From Liolophura sinensis (Eukaryota; Mollusca; Polyplacophora; Chitonida; Chitonidae): a stretch of 64,000 nt of DNA. Positions 1-11,028 of the stretch are shown here, one piece after another (position 1 is the stretch's first letter; every line of letters starts with the position of its first letter). The notes under the pieces are model-generated. The model saw only the letters and a list, made by a program, of their open reading frames with translations. It did no database searches and was not told the origin of the DNA. The position numbers and the translations under genes are program-made. The stretch lies in NCBI RefSeq assembly GCF_032854445.1, contig NC_088301.1, positions 27,140,402 through 27,204,401 on the forward strand, given 5' to 3'.

Positions 1-27
1 CAGCTAGAGACAGAACAATATTTCTCT
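1..27 (+). CDS. ROCK: ROCK exon (partial, cut by window edge)
   Basis: Reads QLETEQYFS and ends TCT|GTGAGT in phase 0. It joins directly to the ALYKAQVKELKEE of the next exon, matching the ROCK coiled coil. Confidence 0.85.
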
Positions 28-3000
28 GTGAGTAGTCTGCACTTGCATGCAATTCCTTTACTAAAAAAAGTACGTAAGATAAAATTAAGATTAAAAGTTG
101 TTATTAAGAGATGTAAGATTATTCAGTTTTGGCTTGATTAGGGACTTAACTGTTAGCAGTGGTTAAGGATGCATGCCTTTCTGTCGCTAGGACACTTGTG
201 ATGCAGGTTCAAAACCAGCCATTGATAAGGAATTTGTGAACTTTACTGTTCTCTGTGCTTGTGAGGTCTTGGTCAAAATAAGTAATCTGTGATGCTGGTA
301 TAGTCGATGTGTCTTCCACCAATATGGTTTGTTTATTTGGGGGCCTCTGTGGCTCAGTTGGTTAGCGTGCTAGCGCAGCATAATGACCCAGGAGCCTCTC
401 ACCAATGCGGCCGCTGTGAGTTCAAGTCCAGCTCATGCTGGCTTACTCTCTGGCCGTAAGTGGGAAGGTCTGGCATCAACCTGCGGATGGTTGTGGGATT
501 CCTCCGGGCTGTGCCCGGTTTCTACCCACCGTAATGCTGGCCGCCATCGTATAAGTGAAATATTCTTGAGTATGGCGTAAAACACCAATCAAATAAATAA
601 ATAAATTGTTTATTTGTAGGCATCTATCGCATATGGGAATGTTTACCTCAAGCACTAGGGTTTCCCCCTCCCACAACACTGACCCCCAAAGTATAAGTGA
701 AAAATTCTTCATTGTTGGCATAAAACAAAAGTCAAATGAACAAAAAAAAAAACCGAATGTAGTGCTCTGGTTTTTGTATTGTTGTTCGCATGGATGAATG
801 TTGTTTGTTGTTCAGGCTCTGTACAAGGCCCAGGTGAAGGAGTTGAAAGAAGAGGTGGAGGAGAAGGGCAAACAAGTACAGGAGCAGGAGGCTAAGCTCA
901 AGGTCATGCTCCAGGAGAGGTGAGTTATCTGCTCGTGTCAAACTTTAGTGTGTCAACAAGTCAAGCAGTGCTTAGTGTGCACGTCAATGTGTGTGAGAAA
1001 GGGGTTGAAATGTGGCTACACATACAGCTTACCTGACAAGCATTTTGAAAACATCAGCAGCCACACCATTCTTATGTAAGAAGTGATGGAAATTACAAAG
1101 GTATCTCCAACTGACGACTACAGACTGCATGTCTTCAAACATTTGCACTCAGTGCAAACGACAAAATCACGAAGTAAAATAAAGTTCTTAATTGGCACAT
1201 CTTTATCAATGAGGCGATCAAATAGCTCTCAACATTGTTGGTCAAAAGAGAATATACACTCTTTATCCCACCCACTTTACCCCATATTCTTGGTCACATT
1301 TAAGGGGACCAGCCCCGATAGCTCAGCTGGTAGAGCATCTGCTTCGGGGGCGATAGATCCAGGGTCAATCCTGGTTCGGGTCACACATAAGACCTTAAAA
1401 GAGGAAGTTGTCCCCTACTTGGTGTTCAGTACTAAGGGGATAGTGCAACGACTTTTTGACTCGTATCATTATAATGGCTCAAGCGGGTGGTCTGCTTGCC
1501 GTTGGTAAGTTGTCTCAGTGAAGCAGCACTAGATAAGAAAGAGGGTTGGAAATCTGTCCTGCAACAAGGAGGCACATTACACGTACAAGCACTCTAAGGA
1601 TTCCTTCATCGTCATATGACTGAAAAATTTATAAGTACGACGTTAAACCCCAAGCAACACACTCACTCACTCACTCACTGGCATTGAAGGGATAAAACTG
1701 TGTATCTCACTTGTTGGAGTCCGCATTCGTCATTTATTTCCCACGATCCTCTCATAATTTTTGCAGGTTTTAGGGTGTTATTTGCTGAATTCACTGTATA
1801 AGCCTGTTGTTCATTGTGTCAGGCATGTGTTTCCCAGGGACTCTGTTGTGGATCAGCTACAGCTGGCCTTCTCCCGCGCAGACTCAGAGAAGTTGGCCAG
1901 GACTATCGCAGAAGACCAGTTGTCAGATGTGGAGAAGGAGAAGACAATGCTGGAGCTGGAGATTAAAGATCTGATGTCTCGTCATAAGACAGACCTTGCC
2001 AAGAAAGATGCCACCATTGATGATGTAAGTTTGGCCGTGTCTTAATTCCCCAAATCTGAATCTATTGCAGTATACATTGCCTCGGTAGGGGGCCACCGGC
2101 TTTTACCAATATGGTTCCTGTGATTTCAAGTCCAGCTCATGCTGGCTTCCTCCCTGGCTGTATGTGGAAAGGTCTGGCAGCAACCTGTGGATGGTCATGA
2201 GTTTCCCCAAGGCTCTACCGGGTTTCCTCCCACCATAATGCTGGCCTCCATTGTATAAGTGAAATATTCTTGAGTACAACGTAAAACTCCAATCAAATAA
2301 ATAACTAAATTATTTGCCCCGGCAGTGTTCACTGGCATAAGCAATTGGCCTCAGAAATGTATTTGACCTTAACCTCAACCTTATACTTATCTATTATGAC
2401 AAATTTGTGAATGTTTAGAGAACACATCTCCAGAGTTATGTAATACAGCAACATGTTAAGAAGGCTCTATAACTTAATAGTTGTATGAATGAATGAATGT
2501 TGATATTTAAAGTTCACATCCTCTGTATTTGATCTAAAATTTTATCTATGACTAAATTACTTGTGAGCGGGATTCACCAAAAGTAGTATTCAATGACCTG
2601 TTCGGCTTCATTCTAAAACTGTACTTTTGGTTTTGGTGTAAATTTCTGTTTCAAATAGTATTTGGGGTGTATGACATTGATCAGTACAGTAGATGAAAAA
2701 GTAAATGTATTTTGGCGTGAAGGAAATGTACTTGGTCTATTTGATAGATGGAGCAGACCAAAAGGGAGATGGCATCTCTGTGTGAAAAGTTAAAGGCAGA
2801 GAAGGAGGACTTAGAAAACAAATACAAGAGGTTGAAAGAAGGTGAGCAGGATTTTTGCAGTCTTCCCTCATTCTGTGCCAAGGACAGCAATAAGTTTTTG
2901 TCAAGCAGTTTGACAAATTTTTTTCATACTGGCATAATGTTTTTATATTTATACATCTAATTTGCTCATACCTATGAAAAGACATAGCACTTCACTGAGA

Positions 3001-6000
3001 GGCATATCTTGATTTACACATGTATTTGTGTTTCCCAAGTAATTTTTTTGATGGGACTGCGAGCAGGCCATGACCTCATGATTATGCATTAAGTTGACCT
3101 TGCTGTCACTCCCACTTATGTACAAGGAATTTGTTTGGTGCAAAAGCAATGATGTGTGAACAGTGTTCCGCTGTGTTGTCTCACATGAAGTTTACTGCAG
3201 ACCAGTTGTCTCCCACCATTATGACATGTCTAATGTGAAAAAGTTTGAGAGTACCTTGCCAAAGGCTGGTGGTTTTCTATGGGCATTCTGAAACCAGCCA
3301 CCATCCTTAGGTATGTGGCTTATAAAGAACAATACAGTACGTAAGTCAATAATGAAGGTACTTGGCGTGCCTGGCTGGCTAAGAAAGTTAATGGGTTCTG
3401 CTGTATGTCAACGACCCCGTGAGGTGGATTATTAACAGTCAACTCCAGGCTGCTTTGATTTCAGGATGATGTATTTTGGGAAACAAATGGGTACCTGTAT
3501 GCCGAAACAGTAAACAAATCCATTTAAGTCTTTAAGTTTTCTTCTATCATTTTAAGACATGAACTGATGTCAGTTTTTTTTCATTTTTGAACTTTCAGAC
3601 TTTAAAAACACAATGTCTGCTAATAAACATACAGACACAGACATTGCACTACTGAAAACCAAACTCAACGAAGAGAAAATCAAGAAAGAACAGGTGAGTT
3701 GGTATTAGTAAGTTAAAGAGGTCTTTTTGATTTTTTTTAAACAAGATTGAATGATATTCCCTCGTTTTAACCATGAGGATTTTTGTCTTGGGTCTCTCCT
3801 CACATCAGCATCAATACCAGTACCAGGGGTCACCCCATTTAACTGGTTAACTTGGGAGAGGCCTTGTGGGCCAAGAATTGTGGAATTCCCAGGCCTTTTT
3901 TAGGTTTAGAATTAACTGCAAAAAGTCGCTGACCGAAAGACACGTGTTGTTTGAGGTCTATGTACTTGTCCTCCTCAGTAATACTGGGATTTTCAGTCAA
4001 ATACAAAAGACATTATGAAAGTGTGCTATGATTTATGTTCATCTTATTGTTTAGCATCGAGTAGAAACCATCTTTTTAGATGATTAATTCTTTGTAAATT
4101 TCAGCACATTTAGGTGCTACTGAATTAAATGTTGAATGAATGAATCACAGACAAATCGAACAAGCACTTTGCCTCTTTGAGTAATTGCTGATCTAGCAGC
4201 ATGGGTATTGATTTATGATGTCAAGACTGACAACAAAATGTGCTGATTTATTCCCTCACAGGCTGTCAACAAATTGGCTGAGATTATGAACAGAAAAGAG
4301 TTTAGGAACACTAATAAACGTGGAAGCGTCAATTCATCAGAACTGAAGAAAAAAGAGAAAGAGTGCAGAAAACTTCAGCAGGAGTTAACAATGGTGAGTA
4401 AACAGGTTAAGGTAAGATAACTTGTTGGTTAGAGAGCAGAGAGCTCAAGTTCAGCTGATTCTAGCTACCTCTCCGGTAAATATTTGGGAAGACCAGCAAC
4501 TTTCAGACAGAAATGGGTTTCATCCCACCATATTTTTGAGTATTCCATAAAACATCAATCAGATATATAAAACAAGTTAGATACTAGAAATTGCAGCTGA
4601 TTTTGCCTAAGATTATGTTTTTGGACATTCTATTGCTTGTAGATATAACTTAGTGTGGGTTATAAATCTGCTACTTTAAATGTCTAAAGTAAATGAAAAA
4701 CTTCTGGCTGTTAGAAAAAAAAACTTGTTTCAGCCTCATGTGTTGGTTATGTTGAAAAAGTCAGACTTGAAATTGGTCTCCTTGTAAGGGCTAAGAAGTT
4801 CATAAAAGTTATAATGTTTCAATTTATGAAAAGCACTTTTGTCCAGCGTTTCTTTTTTGGTGACTATTTCAGGAGAGAGAGAAGTATAACAAAATGGTAG
4901 ATAAGTACCAAAGAGATTTGTCCGAGACTCAAGCTGCTCTGTACGAGGAGGGACAAGGTCGCAATAAACTACAGATGGAGATGGATGCCAAGGACTGTGA
5001 GATTGAGCAGCTGCGCTCTAAGTTGTTCTACATCAGTAATGACAGTGGTTCTGTGAACAGCGGAACTCTGGAAGAGGATGCTGCGACTGGTGAGAGACGG
5101 GCTCGATGGCTAGCCTGCAGTTTTTACGTTTTTTTGACAGGCCTCTAACTGGTGAGAGACGGGCTCGATAGCTAGCCTGCAGTTTTTACGTTTTTTTTGA
5201 CAGGCCTCTGACCAGCTTTTTCCTCTGCTCTGGACAGCTTTCAGTGAACAACTTAAAAACTTCAACTTCACTTGTAGATATTTTTGGCATTTTTCACCAG
5301 GCAGTATTGGTTTCACCTCAGTTGGTCTGTTTACACCATGTATAGATGCTGCAGATTACAAAATAAGATGATCTTACGGCAGTTATATGGATGGTGCTGT
5401 AACTTACTGGTTTTTCTATGCAAACAAGATGAAGTGTAAAGAAAATTTAGCCAACTGCTGAAATTACACCGAGTTGTGTTGAAGTAAAGCTGAAAGTTAT
5501 TTTATGAAAGCAGTAGTGAGTGAAAAAAAAGTTTGTTGAAGGTCAGAAGAAAAAGGAGGATCAAGAGCGGGGGCATGATGAAGGGAAAAAACTTTGAAAA
5601 GGGGAACAGCAGTACACAAAGAATGGGCGTTTCTGTTAAATCTGTGTGCACTGTGTATTCCAAGTTTCTCTTGTGCTCACCTGTCAGAGACCTCTGTGGG
5701 GGCCTCTTTGGGTCTAGAAGGTTAGTGTGCTAGCACAGTGCAATGACCCAGAAGACTCCCACCAATGCAGTCACTGTGAATTCAGCTTTTTCTGACTTCC
5801 TCTTCGACTGTACGTGGGAAGGTCTACCAGCAACTTGCAGGGCATGGGTTTCCCCTGAGCTCTGCCAGGTTTCCTCCAATCATAATGCTGGCCGTCTTAT
5901 AAGTGAAAAATATTCTTGAGCATAGCGACCGGCCCGGATAGCACAGTTGGTAGAGCGTCCGCTTCAGGACCGGTAGATCCAGGATCAATCCTTGATCGAG

Positions 6001-9000
6001 TCACACCTAAGACTTTAAAAGAGGAAGTTGTAACTTCCTCGCTTGGCGTTCAGCATGAAGGGGATAGTGCAACGACTGGTTGACCCGTATCAGTATAATG
6101 GCTCGGGCGGGGCGGCTTAGTTGCCTTCGGTAAGTCGTCTCAGTGAAGCAGCACTAAATAAAAGAGCGGTGGAAATCCGTCCTGCAACAAGGAGGCACAT
6201 TACACGTACATGCACCCTAATGATTCCTTCGTCATCATATGACTGAAAAATTGTTGAGTACGACGTTAAACCCCAAGCACTCACTAACTCACTCTTGAGC
6301 ATAGCGTAAAATAACAATCAATCAAATAAATAAATAAGTCAAATACCTGTGTTCCAGGTGAGAATCATATGGAAGGATGGCTAGCTGTACCTGCTGGGAA
6401 AAAGACCAAAGGAATAACGTGGAAGAAACAGTTCATCGTGGTCAGCAGCAAAAAAATATTTTTCTACAACTCGGAGAATGACAAGATGGCAGCAGATCCT
6501 ATTATGGTGATAGATATTGAGTACGTTGATGAAAATTGCCTTTTGTTGTCAGTTAAAACTGCAGATCAATTAACATGTAATACCAAAACAACTTGAGTCA
6601 TCTGAATTTCACTTTCGTCAGTGCCTGAAACAGTTATTTTACTTGTGTGCTATTAACAATGAATGATACATTTAATTGTAACATTGGTGTAGCAAAACTT
6701 ATTTTACATCTGATCCATATGATCCGTCATCTAAACCAGTTTATAAACTTGCTTAACTCTAAACTCAGTAGCAACATGCGGCTGGTCGTGGGTTTCCCCC
6801 CTCGGTTTCCCTCCGCCATAACACTGGTTGCTGTTGTATAAGTGAAATGTTCTTGAGTACGACCTAGATCAATATCGAATTTCGAACTATTTTGAGAAAT
6901 TACAGACCAACACAGAATTATCATCTTCTTTCCCTCTTCAGCAGACCAGTTTGTTGTTCTGACTGAATCTGACATTTAATCATATTTGTGATTCATGTTT
7001 CAGAAAATTATTCCATGTGCGTCCAGTTACACAGGGTGATGTGTACAGGGCAGAAGCCAAAGACATCCCCAGAATATTCCAGGTAACTAGGCACTGGGTC
7101 AGACAGCTGTCTAAAGCTTAGGAGAATAGGCTACCTTTAAAATGAAGTATACTTCATCCAAAAAGTTCATTTCATACGGCCCACAAATATGGTGTTCATG
7201 ATTTCTTTACACTTTATATTTGCAATGAATAAACTGTAAATAAATATAAATGTTCTGCGGTGCCTGGCTGAAGGTAAATGTTACTCCGTTCATTAGCATT
7301 TAATTCAAATCATATAGATGGGCTCGGTTTCAAATACATCCCAGTGAGGCGCAGTGACCCAGGAGCCTCTCACCAATGTGGTCATTGTGAATTCAAGTCC
7401 AGCTCATGCTGACTTCCACTCTGGCAATACGTGAGGAGATCTGTCAGCAGCCTGCGAATGGTTGTGCGTTTCGAGAGCCCGGTTTCCTCCTACCATAATG
7501 CTGTCCATAAAACAGCAATCAAATCAATACATAAATAAACAAATACATATATTTGACACAGTTAACATGAGTAGTAACAATTTCATATTAAAGAGCTGAA
7601 GTGTAAATTATGGGGATGGGCCGTGTATGGGGATTAGATCGGGTGTCTTTGTATGGTGTCTTTGACTTCATTAGCATTGAATTCAAATTGCATAAATGGG
7701 CTTTGTTGCAAATAAATATCTTTGACACTCTTAACATGAATAACAGGTTTATGTAAAACCTGACCTAAAATCGATAGGGCTTGTTCCAGTCAATGTAAAG
7801 GGGATCAGGTGGAGTGTCGGTGTCTGGTGTCTTTGACCTGATATTGTGATTATGCAGCATTAACTGAACATTTAGGATATCACATAACGGAAAGACACTA
7901 TAACCCCAGATAAACCAACCAACCAGTACTGCTTTGTGAAAACTAGCCGGTGTGATGTTACATATTTTGTTCTTCATGTGTAGATACTATATGCCTCAGA
8001 AGGAGAAAACAGGAAGCTAGAAAGTCCCCAGGATCAGCAGACACAGGTAAGTGGGGCAGTTTTGTTTATTTTATTGGCAAGAATGGTGTTTTAGGACATT
8101 TTAAACCATGCCTTAAAGTGGTGGTTTAGAACATGTTAAACCATGTGTCGTTTTTGAACATGCATGCAAGTACATGTAGCTTGCAGTTTAGGTCACTGTT
8201 TACTGAGAATTAGCTGAAGAAAGTTATTATATTAAGTAAACACTGGCATTTAATGTACAGATAGTTTTGTGTCATCTTTTGGTTGCTGGATGTTTTGCTC
8301 TTGCATAGCAGGTTTTGATTAAAGACCGTGTACGTTGCTGTGTAATGGTTGTGATTGACCCAACATTTCCATGCCTAGACAAGCCGATTCCAAGCCATGT
8401 AAAAACACACACCATTGTCTGTTAGGCTTCAGTACTTGTGAACTGTCTCTTTGCTTTATAAGCACAACTGTATGCAGAAAGAGAATATTTTTGAGTATGG
8501 TGTAAAACACCAATCCAATAAATAAAGAAAGAGCGATGTATCACAGCATTTTGATTTTGATTTTGGATGATTCAGGGTGGTAGATTTCCTATACCTACAT
8601 GCACAAAGCATTATCAGTGACTATTGACAGTTTATTGAGGCATTTATTTGATTTTGATGTCATGAGTGTGGCATGGAGTGCAAAGACCTTGATTTGCTTT
8701 TACTTACCATGTACTGTAGATGATTTATTGAGGCAGCGTTTTGTTTTGAATGTTTCAGGGTGGTATGGAGTACAAAGGCCACGATTTCCTTGCTCTCCAT
8801 TTCCGCACGCCCACAACCTGTGAGACCTGCAATAAACCTGTCTGGCACATGCTGCATCCACCACCAGCCTTAGAGTGTCGGCGTAAGTACATTATGTATA
8901 TCTTAGTATCTTGATGTAGTGCTCATATCTCCACTTATCTCCACTTATAAGGTGCCACTTTTATATGCTGATAAAACTAAGCACTTGTATTGTCCTATTT

Positions 9001-10795
9001 TCTCTTGCTTGGACACGTCAGGTGTGGGTCTTTGACAGGCAATTTGTGGATTGCTCGCTCGCTCTTTTCATCGGGCCTTGGTGACATGAAGTGGTCAATA
9101 CGTCTCCAATGGCTGTTTGTGCAGTTTAACAAAACATGACTGAAGACCACCAGTGTGGTGTGAATGTCTGTACAGCACAGGTGGAAAAGTTTGTCAGTTA
9201 CTTGCCAAAGGTTGGTGGATCCCCCAGTCCATTCCTGTTTCCTCGATCCATAAACCTGACACCCATTGTACAAGTAAAAAAGTAAATGCAATAGTCACAG
9301 ATAGGGAACACATGAATATGGTGTTTCAAAAGTTGTTACAAATAGTAATTCTGGCTAATTTTTATGGGAAATGGGGGCAGGGGGAGGGGCGGTTTTAGGG
9401 GGGCTAGAATGCGTCTGCAGTAGGTTGCACTAATGTTTATTTGTTTTGTTACAGGTTGCCATGTTAAAGTTCACAAAGATCATTTTGATAAAAATGAAGA
9501 ATTTATAGGATATTGTAAAGGTGAGTGTGACAATATGTTTGTTGGCATCGATGATTTTGAAGCTCAGTCAAATACCCGCAGGTTGTGGTTTTACCTTCAT
9601 ACTATTAGCTGCAAAAAAAAAAAAAGTCCAATAAAGACCGTAATTTACTATGTGTATCTCTCTGATGGTCACAACGTCTGCCTGGTCTCGCTTAAGGATC
9701 CTGATGTCTCTCAAGATGACGTGGACATTTTAACAAATGTGGCAGCTAGGGCAAATTTGCTCTTGTTTCTTTCACTCTCATTTATGGGATCTTGCCGTGC
9801 TGTAAATTTATAGCTGTGTTCGTTTCTTTCACTGTCGGTGTGTGAAGTCCAGCCGAGTATATACTAACAGAAGTACACCTTCATTTGTTTTGCAGTTGTC
9901 CTTGAGTAGCCTCCTTGTGTAAATGTCATAAATTTGTTTTTCTGTTTGTGTGACAGTCAACTTTGAGATCCAGGCTAAGGAAATGTTACTGCTGGCTGAG
10001 AGTCCTGACAAACAGCAGGACTGGGTGAAACATCTGAGGAAGAAAGTCTCAAAGAAAGGCATCGTCAGCTCAGGAAGCCTAGGGTAAGAACAACAGCGTT
10101 TTTCTCTGGGGCTTCCCTGGCTAAGTGATTAACGTGCTAGCACCATGACTCTAGTGTCATCAATGCAGTCGCTGTGTGTTCAAGTCCGGCTGATGCTGGC
10201 CTTCTGTGTGGTTGTACGTGGGAAGGTCTTCCAGCAACTTGCAGATAGGCGTGAGTTTCTGCTCGGTTTTCTCCCATCATAATACTGGCCGCCAACGAAT
10301 AAATGAAATATTTTTGAGTATGGTGTGAAACACCAATTAAATGAGCAATACATATTTGTATGTGACTTAGCCTGTAATTAACTGTATTTAGTCGGATGTT
10401 TTCTCTGTCTTCCAACGGTCAAATGTTTGACATCCTCAATTATGGAACGGGCCTGGTATATTTTGTCGTGGACAAATTCACTTCAGAAGGGACCTTAGTT
10501 TGACGACAACATGAAATTGTATGTGGGGGACGTTGTGCATTTTGAATTTCGAAATTGGACTGGTTTTCATTTCAGTTCATTTCGGTATGATAGCCTCATT
10601 TAAATCAAAGTATTAAAGGTTTGGTTAAAATGTACTTGGTTGATGGTTGATTTGCTTGCGTTTAATGTGGTTTGCTTTGTCTGTTGTAGGCCATCGGCCA
10701 CACGAGGCACCAAGCAGTACTCATCAATGCAACGGTCTTCATCCTCCTCCAGTACTGCCAGCAAGTCGTCAACATTACCAGCAGGGAGACCGTAA
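1..10795 (+). CDS. ROCK: Rho-associated protein kinase (ROCK), C-terminal half, 14 exons
   Basis: Serine/threonine kinase effector of RhoA that controls actomyosin contractility; only the regulatory C-terminal half is here. Joining exons 1-27, 816-919, 1838-2024, 2748-2841, 3599-3693, 4262-4393, 4873-5089, 6358-6520, 7004-7082, 7984-8046, 8759-8882, 9455-9520, 9957-10083 and 10690-10795 gives 527 codons plus TAA with all phases compatible. In order: heptad-rich coiled coil (about 1-285), including the ROCK-typical stretch AVNKLAEIMNRK at the Rho-binding region; PH domain first half (about 290-387; EGWLAVP, FHVRPVTQGDVYRAE); C1 zinc finger (388-451; H-x12-C-x2-C, then ALECRRCH); PH second half (about 452-495); serine-rich tail. 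The C1 inserted in the PH is diagnostic for ROCK. The kinase domain lies beyond the left edge. Family identification is by recognition of conserved motifs, not by a database search. Confidence 0.97.
340..605 (+). mobile_element. SINE family A, full length with 11-bp TSD
   Basis: tRNA-derived head with box A (TGGCTCAGTTGGTTAGCG) and box B-like GAGTTCAAGTCCAG, a conserved body (GGAAGGTCTGGC, GCTGGCCGCC) and the tail AAAACACCAATCAAATAA. Flanked by TTGTTTATTTG at 329-339 and 606-616. A decayed second copy lies at about 658-745. Confidence 0.93.
816..919 (+). CDS. ROCK: ROCK exon, coiled coil
   Basis: Acceptor TTGTTCAG, donor GAGAG|GTGAGT, ends in phase 2. Encodes ALYKAQVKELKEEVEEK, a charged heptad segment. 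Confidence 0.93.
1313..1678 (+). mobile_element. SINE family B
   Basis: tRNA-like head (TAGCTCAGCTGGTAGAGC, then a box B-like AGGGTCAATCC), body, and tail TGAAAAATTTATAAGTACGA followed by GTTAAACCCCAAGC and CACT repeats. The 141-codon open frame here is a by-product. Confidence 0.88.
1838..2024 (+). CDS. ROCK: ROCK exon, coiled coil
   Basis: Acceptor TTTCCCAG, donor GATGAT|GTAAGT. Contains SRADSEKLARTIAEDQLSD and MLELEIKDLMSRHK, characteristic of the ROCK coiled coil. Confidence 0.95.
2090..2312 (+). mobile_element. SINE family A, 5'-damaged
   Basis: Body and tail of family A (AAGTCCAGCTCATGCTGGCT, TTCTTGAGTACAACGTAAAA). Confidence 0.85.
2748..2841 (+). CDS. ROCK: ROCK exon, coiled coil
   Basis: Acceptor TTGATAG, donor GAAG|GTGAGC, ends in phase 1. 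Encodes MEQTKREMASLCEKLKAEKE. Confidence 0.9.
3599..3693 (+). CDS. ROCK: ROCK exon, coiled coil
   Basis: Acceptor ACTTTCAG, donor GAACAG|GTGAGT. Encodes a lysine/glutamate-rich helix ending EEKIKKEQ; both phases fit its neighbours. Confidence 0.9.
4262..4393 (+). CDS. ROCK: ROCK exon, Rho-binding region
   Basis: Starts AVNKLAEIMNRKE, the most conserved stretch of the ROCK Rho-binding coiled coil. Acceptor CCTCACAG, donor ACAATG|GTGAGT, phase 0 at both ends. A second donor 18 nt further on would extend it in frame (see findings). Confidence 0.95.
4430..4566 (+). mobile_element. SINE family A, decayed
   Basis: Weak copy of box B, body and tail (TTTTTGAGTA, ACATCAATCAGATA). Confidence 0.6.
4873..5089 (+). 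CDS. ROCK: ROCK exon, end of coiled coil and linker
   Basis: Acceptor CTATTTCAG, donor GCGACTG|GTGAGA, ends in phase 1. Encodes DKYQRDLSETQAALYEEG and KDCEIEQLRSKL, then a serine-rich linker to the PH domain. The donor sits at the start of a 62-bp tandem duplication. Confidence 0.94.
5086..5210 (+). repeat. Two-copy 62-bp tandem duplication across the ROCK donor
   Basis: Copy 1 (5086-5147) starts with the last four exon bases ACTG and the GTGAGAGACGG donor. Copy 2 (5148-5210) repeats it with one substitution and one extra T. Both copies carry a functional-looking donor. Confidence 0.95.
5697..6336 (+). mobile_element. SINE family A interrupted by a SINE B
   Basis: Family A runs from 5697 to 5927, is interrupted, and resumes at 6293-6336 with its tail. 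Confidence 0.93.
5928..6292 (+). mobile_element. SINE family B nested in a SINE A
   Basis: Full-length B copy with tRNA-like head (TAGCACAGTTGGTAGAGCG). Flanked by a perfect 14-bp duplication TCTTGAGCATAGCG at 5914-5927 and 6293-6306. Confidence 0.96.
6358..6520 (+). CDS. ROCK: ROCK exon, PH domain N-terminal part
   Basis: Acceptor GTGTTCCAG, donor ATTGA|GTACGT, ends in phase 2. Encodes EGWLAVPAGKKTKG, WKKQFIVVSSKKIFFYN and MVIDIE, the ROCK PH signature. Only about 20 nt separate the exon from the tail of an upstream SINE. Confidence 0.97.
6768..6866 (+). mobile_element. SINE family A fragment
   Basis: Body and tail pieces only (GTGGGTTTCCCCC, TTCTTGAGTACGAC). Confidence 0.6.
7004..7082 (+). 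CDS. ROCK: ROCK exon, PH domain
   Basis: Acceptor ATGTTTCAG, donor TTCCAG|GTAACT. Encodes KLFHVRPVTQGDVYRAEA, nearly invariant in ROCK proteins. Confidence 0.97.
7340..7550 (+). mobile_element. SINE family A, partial
   Basis: GCAGTGACCCAGGAGCCTCT through a shortened tail with CAGCAATCAAAT. Confidence 0.8.
7984..8046 (+). CDS. ROCK: ROCK exon, PH to C1 linker
   Basis: Acceptor GTGTAG, donor ACACAG|GTAAGT, phase 0. Encodes ILYASEGENRKLESPQDQQ. Confidence 0.93.
8485..8526 (+). mobile_element. SINE family A tail fragment
   Basis: TTTTTGAGTATGGTGTAAAA then CACCAATCCAATAAATAAA. Confidence 0.6.
8759..8882 (+). CDS. ROCK: ROCK exon, C1 zinc finger first half
   Basis: Acceptor TGTTTCAG, donor CGGC|GTAAGT. 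Encodes GHDFLALHF, the C-x2-C of CETC, then PVWHMLHPPPALECR; zinc-ligand spacing H-x12-C-x2-C as in C1 domains. Confidence 0.97.
9150..9280. repeat. Dispersed repeat D (CCAACCTTTGGCAAGT core)
   Basis: The word ACTTGCCAAAGGTTGGTGGA recurs in related form near 3,255, 20,835, 22,620, 53,150 and 57,720, in both orientations, each inside about 80-100 bp of loosely similar sequence. Confidence 0.6.
9455..9520 (+). CDS. ROCK: ROCK exon, C1 zinc finger second half
   Basis: Acceptor TTACAG, donor GTAAAG|GTGAGT. Encodes RCHVKVHKDHFDKNEEFIG then YCK. The usual HIKCH is HVKVH here, at a position that is not needed as a zinc ligand. Confidence 0.95.
9957..10083 (+). CDS. ROCK: ROCK exon, PH domain C-terminal part
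   Basis: Acceptor GTGACAG, donor CTAGG|GTAAGA. Encodes the final PH helix (LLLAESPDKQQDWVKHLRKK) that follows the inserted C1 finger. Confidence 0.95.
10108..10350 (+). mobile_element. SINE family A
   Basis: Diverged box A (TGGCTAAGTGATTAACG), box B GTGTTCAAGTCC and tail, directly after ROCK exon 13. Confidence 0.82.
10690..10795 (+). CDS. ROCK: ROCK last coding exon
   Basis: Acceptor TGTTGTAG. Encodes a short Ser-rich tail (SSMQRSSSSSSTASKSS) and ends PAGRP then TAA at 10793-10795. Confidence 0.9.
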
Positions 10796-10991
10796 CCATG
10801 GGACACGCCCCTCCTTAGATACTACTGATCTACTAATATTAGAACAATATGTTAAGGTGGGCAGTTTGCGCCAACTCATGATGTAGATTTTGTCTGAAGG
10901 TCTGACTTGTGCTGTCGGACATATTTATGTACTATTAGTTATGGCAGCCATCAAAATAGAAATCTGTCAAGGTTGCCAGTCAGAATTAATG

Positions 10992-10996
<5 letters not shown>

Positions 10997-11022
<26 letters not shown>
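10997..11022. repeat. (TA)n microsatellite
   Basis: Uninterrupted TA dinucleotides in the ROCK 3' region. Confidence 0.95.

Positions 11023-11028
<6 letters not shown>

Noticed and set aside
1318-1380. Possible functional tRNA genes at the SINE heads (also 341, 5928, 41,080, 60,640)
   Set aside because: Box A and box B are present, but the sequence continues into the SINE body and a closed cloverleaf is not kept.
1083-1508. 141-codon open frame in a ROCK intron
   Set aside because: Mostly SINE family B sequence, including its tRNA-like head.
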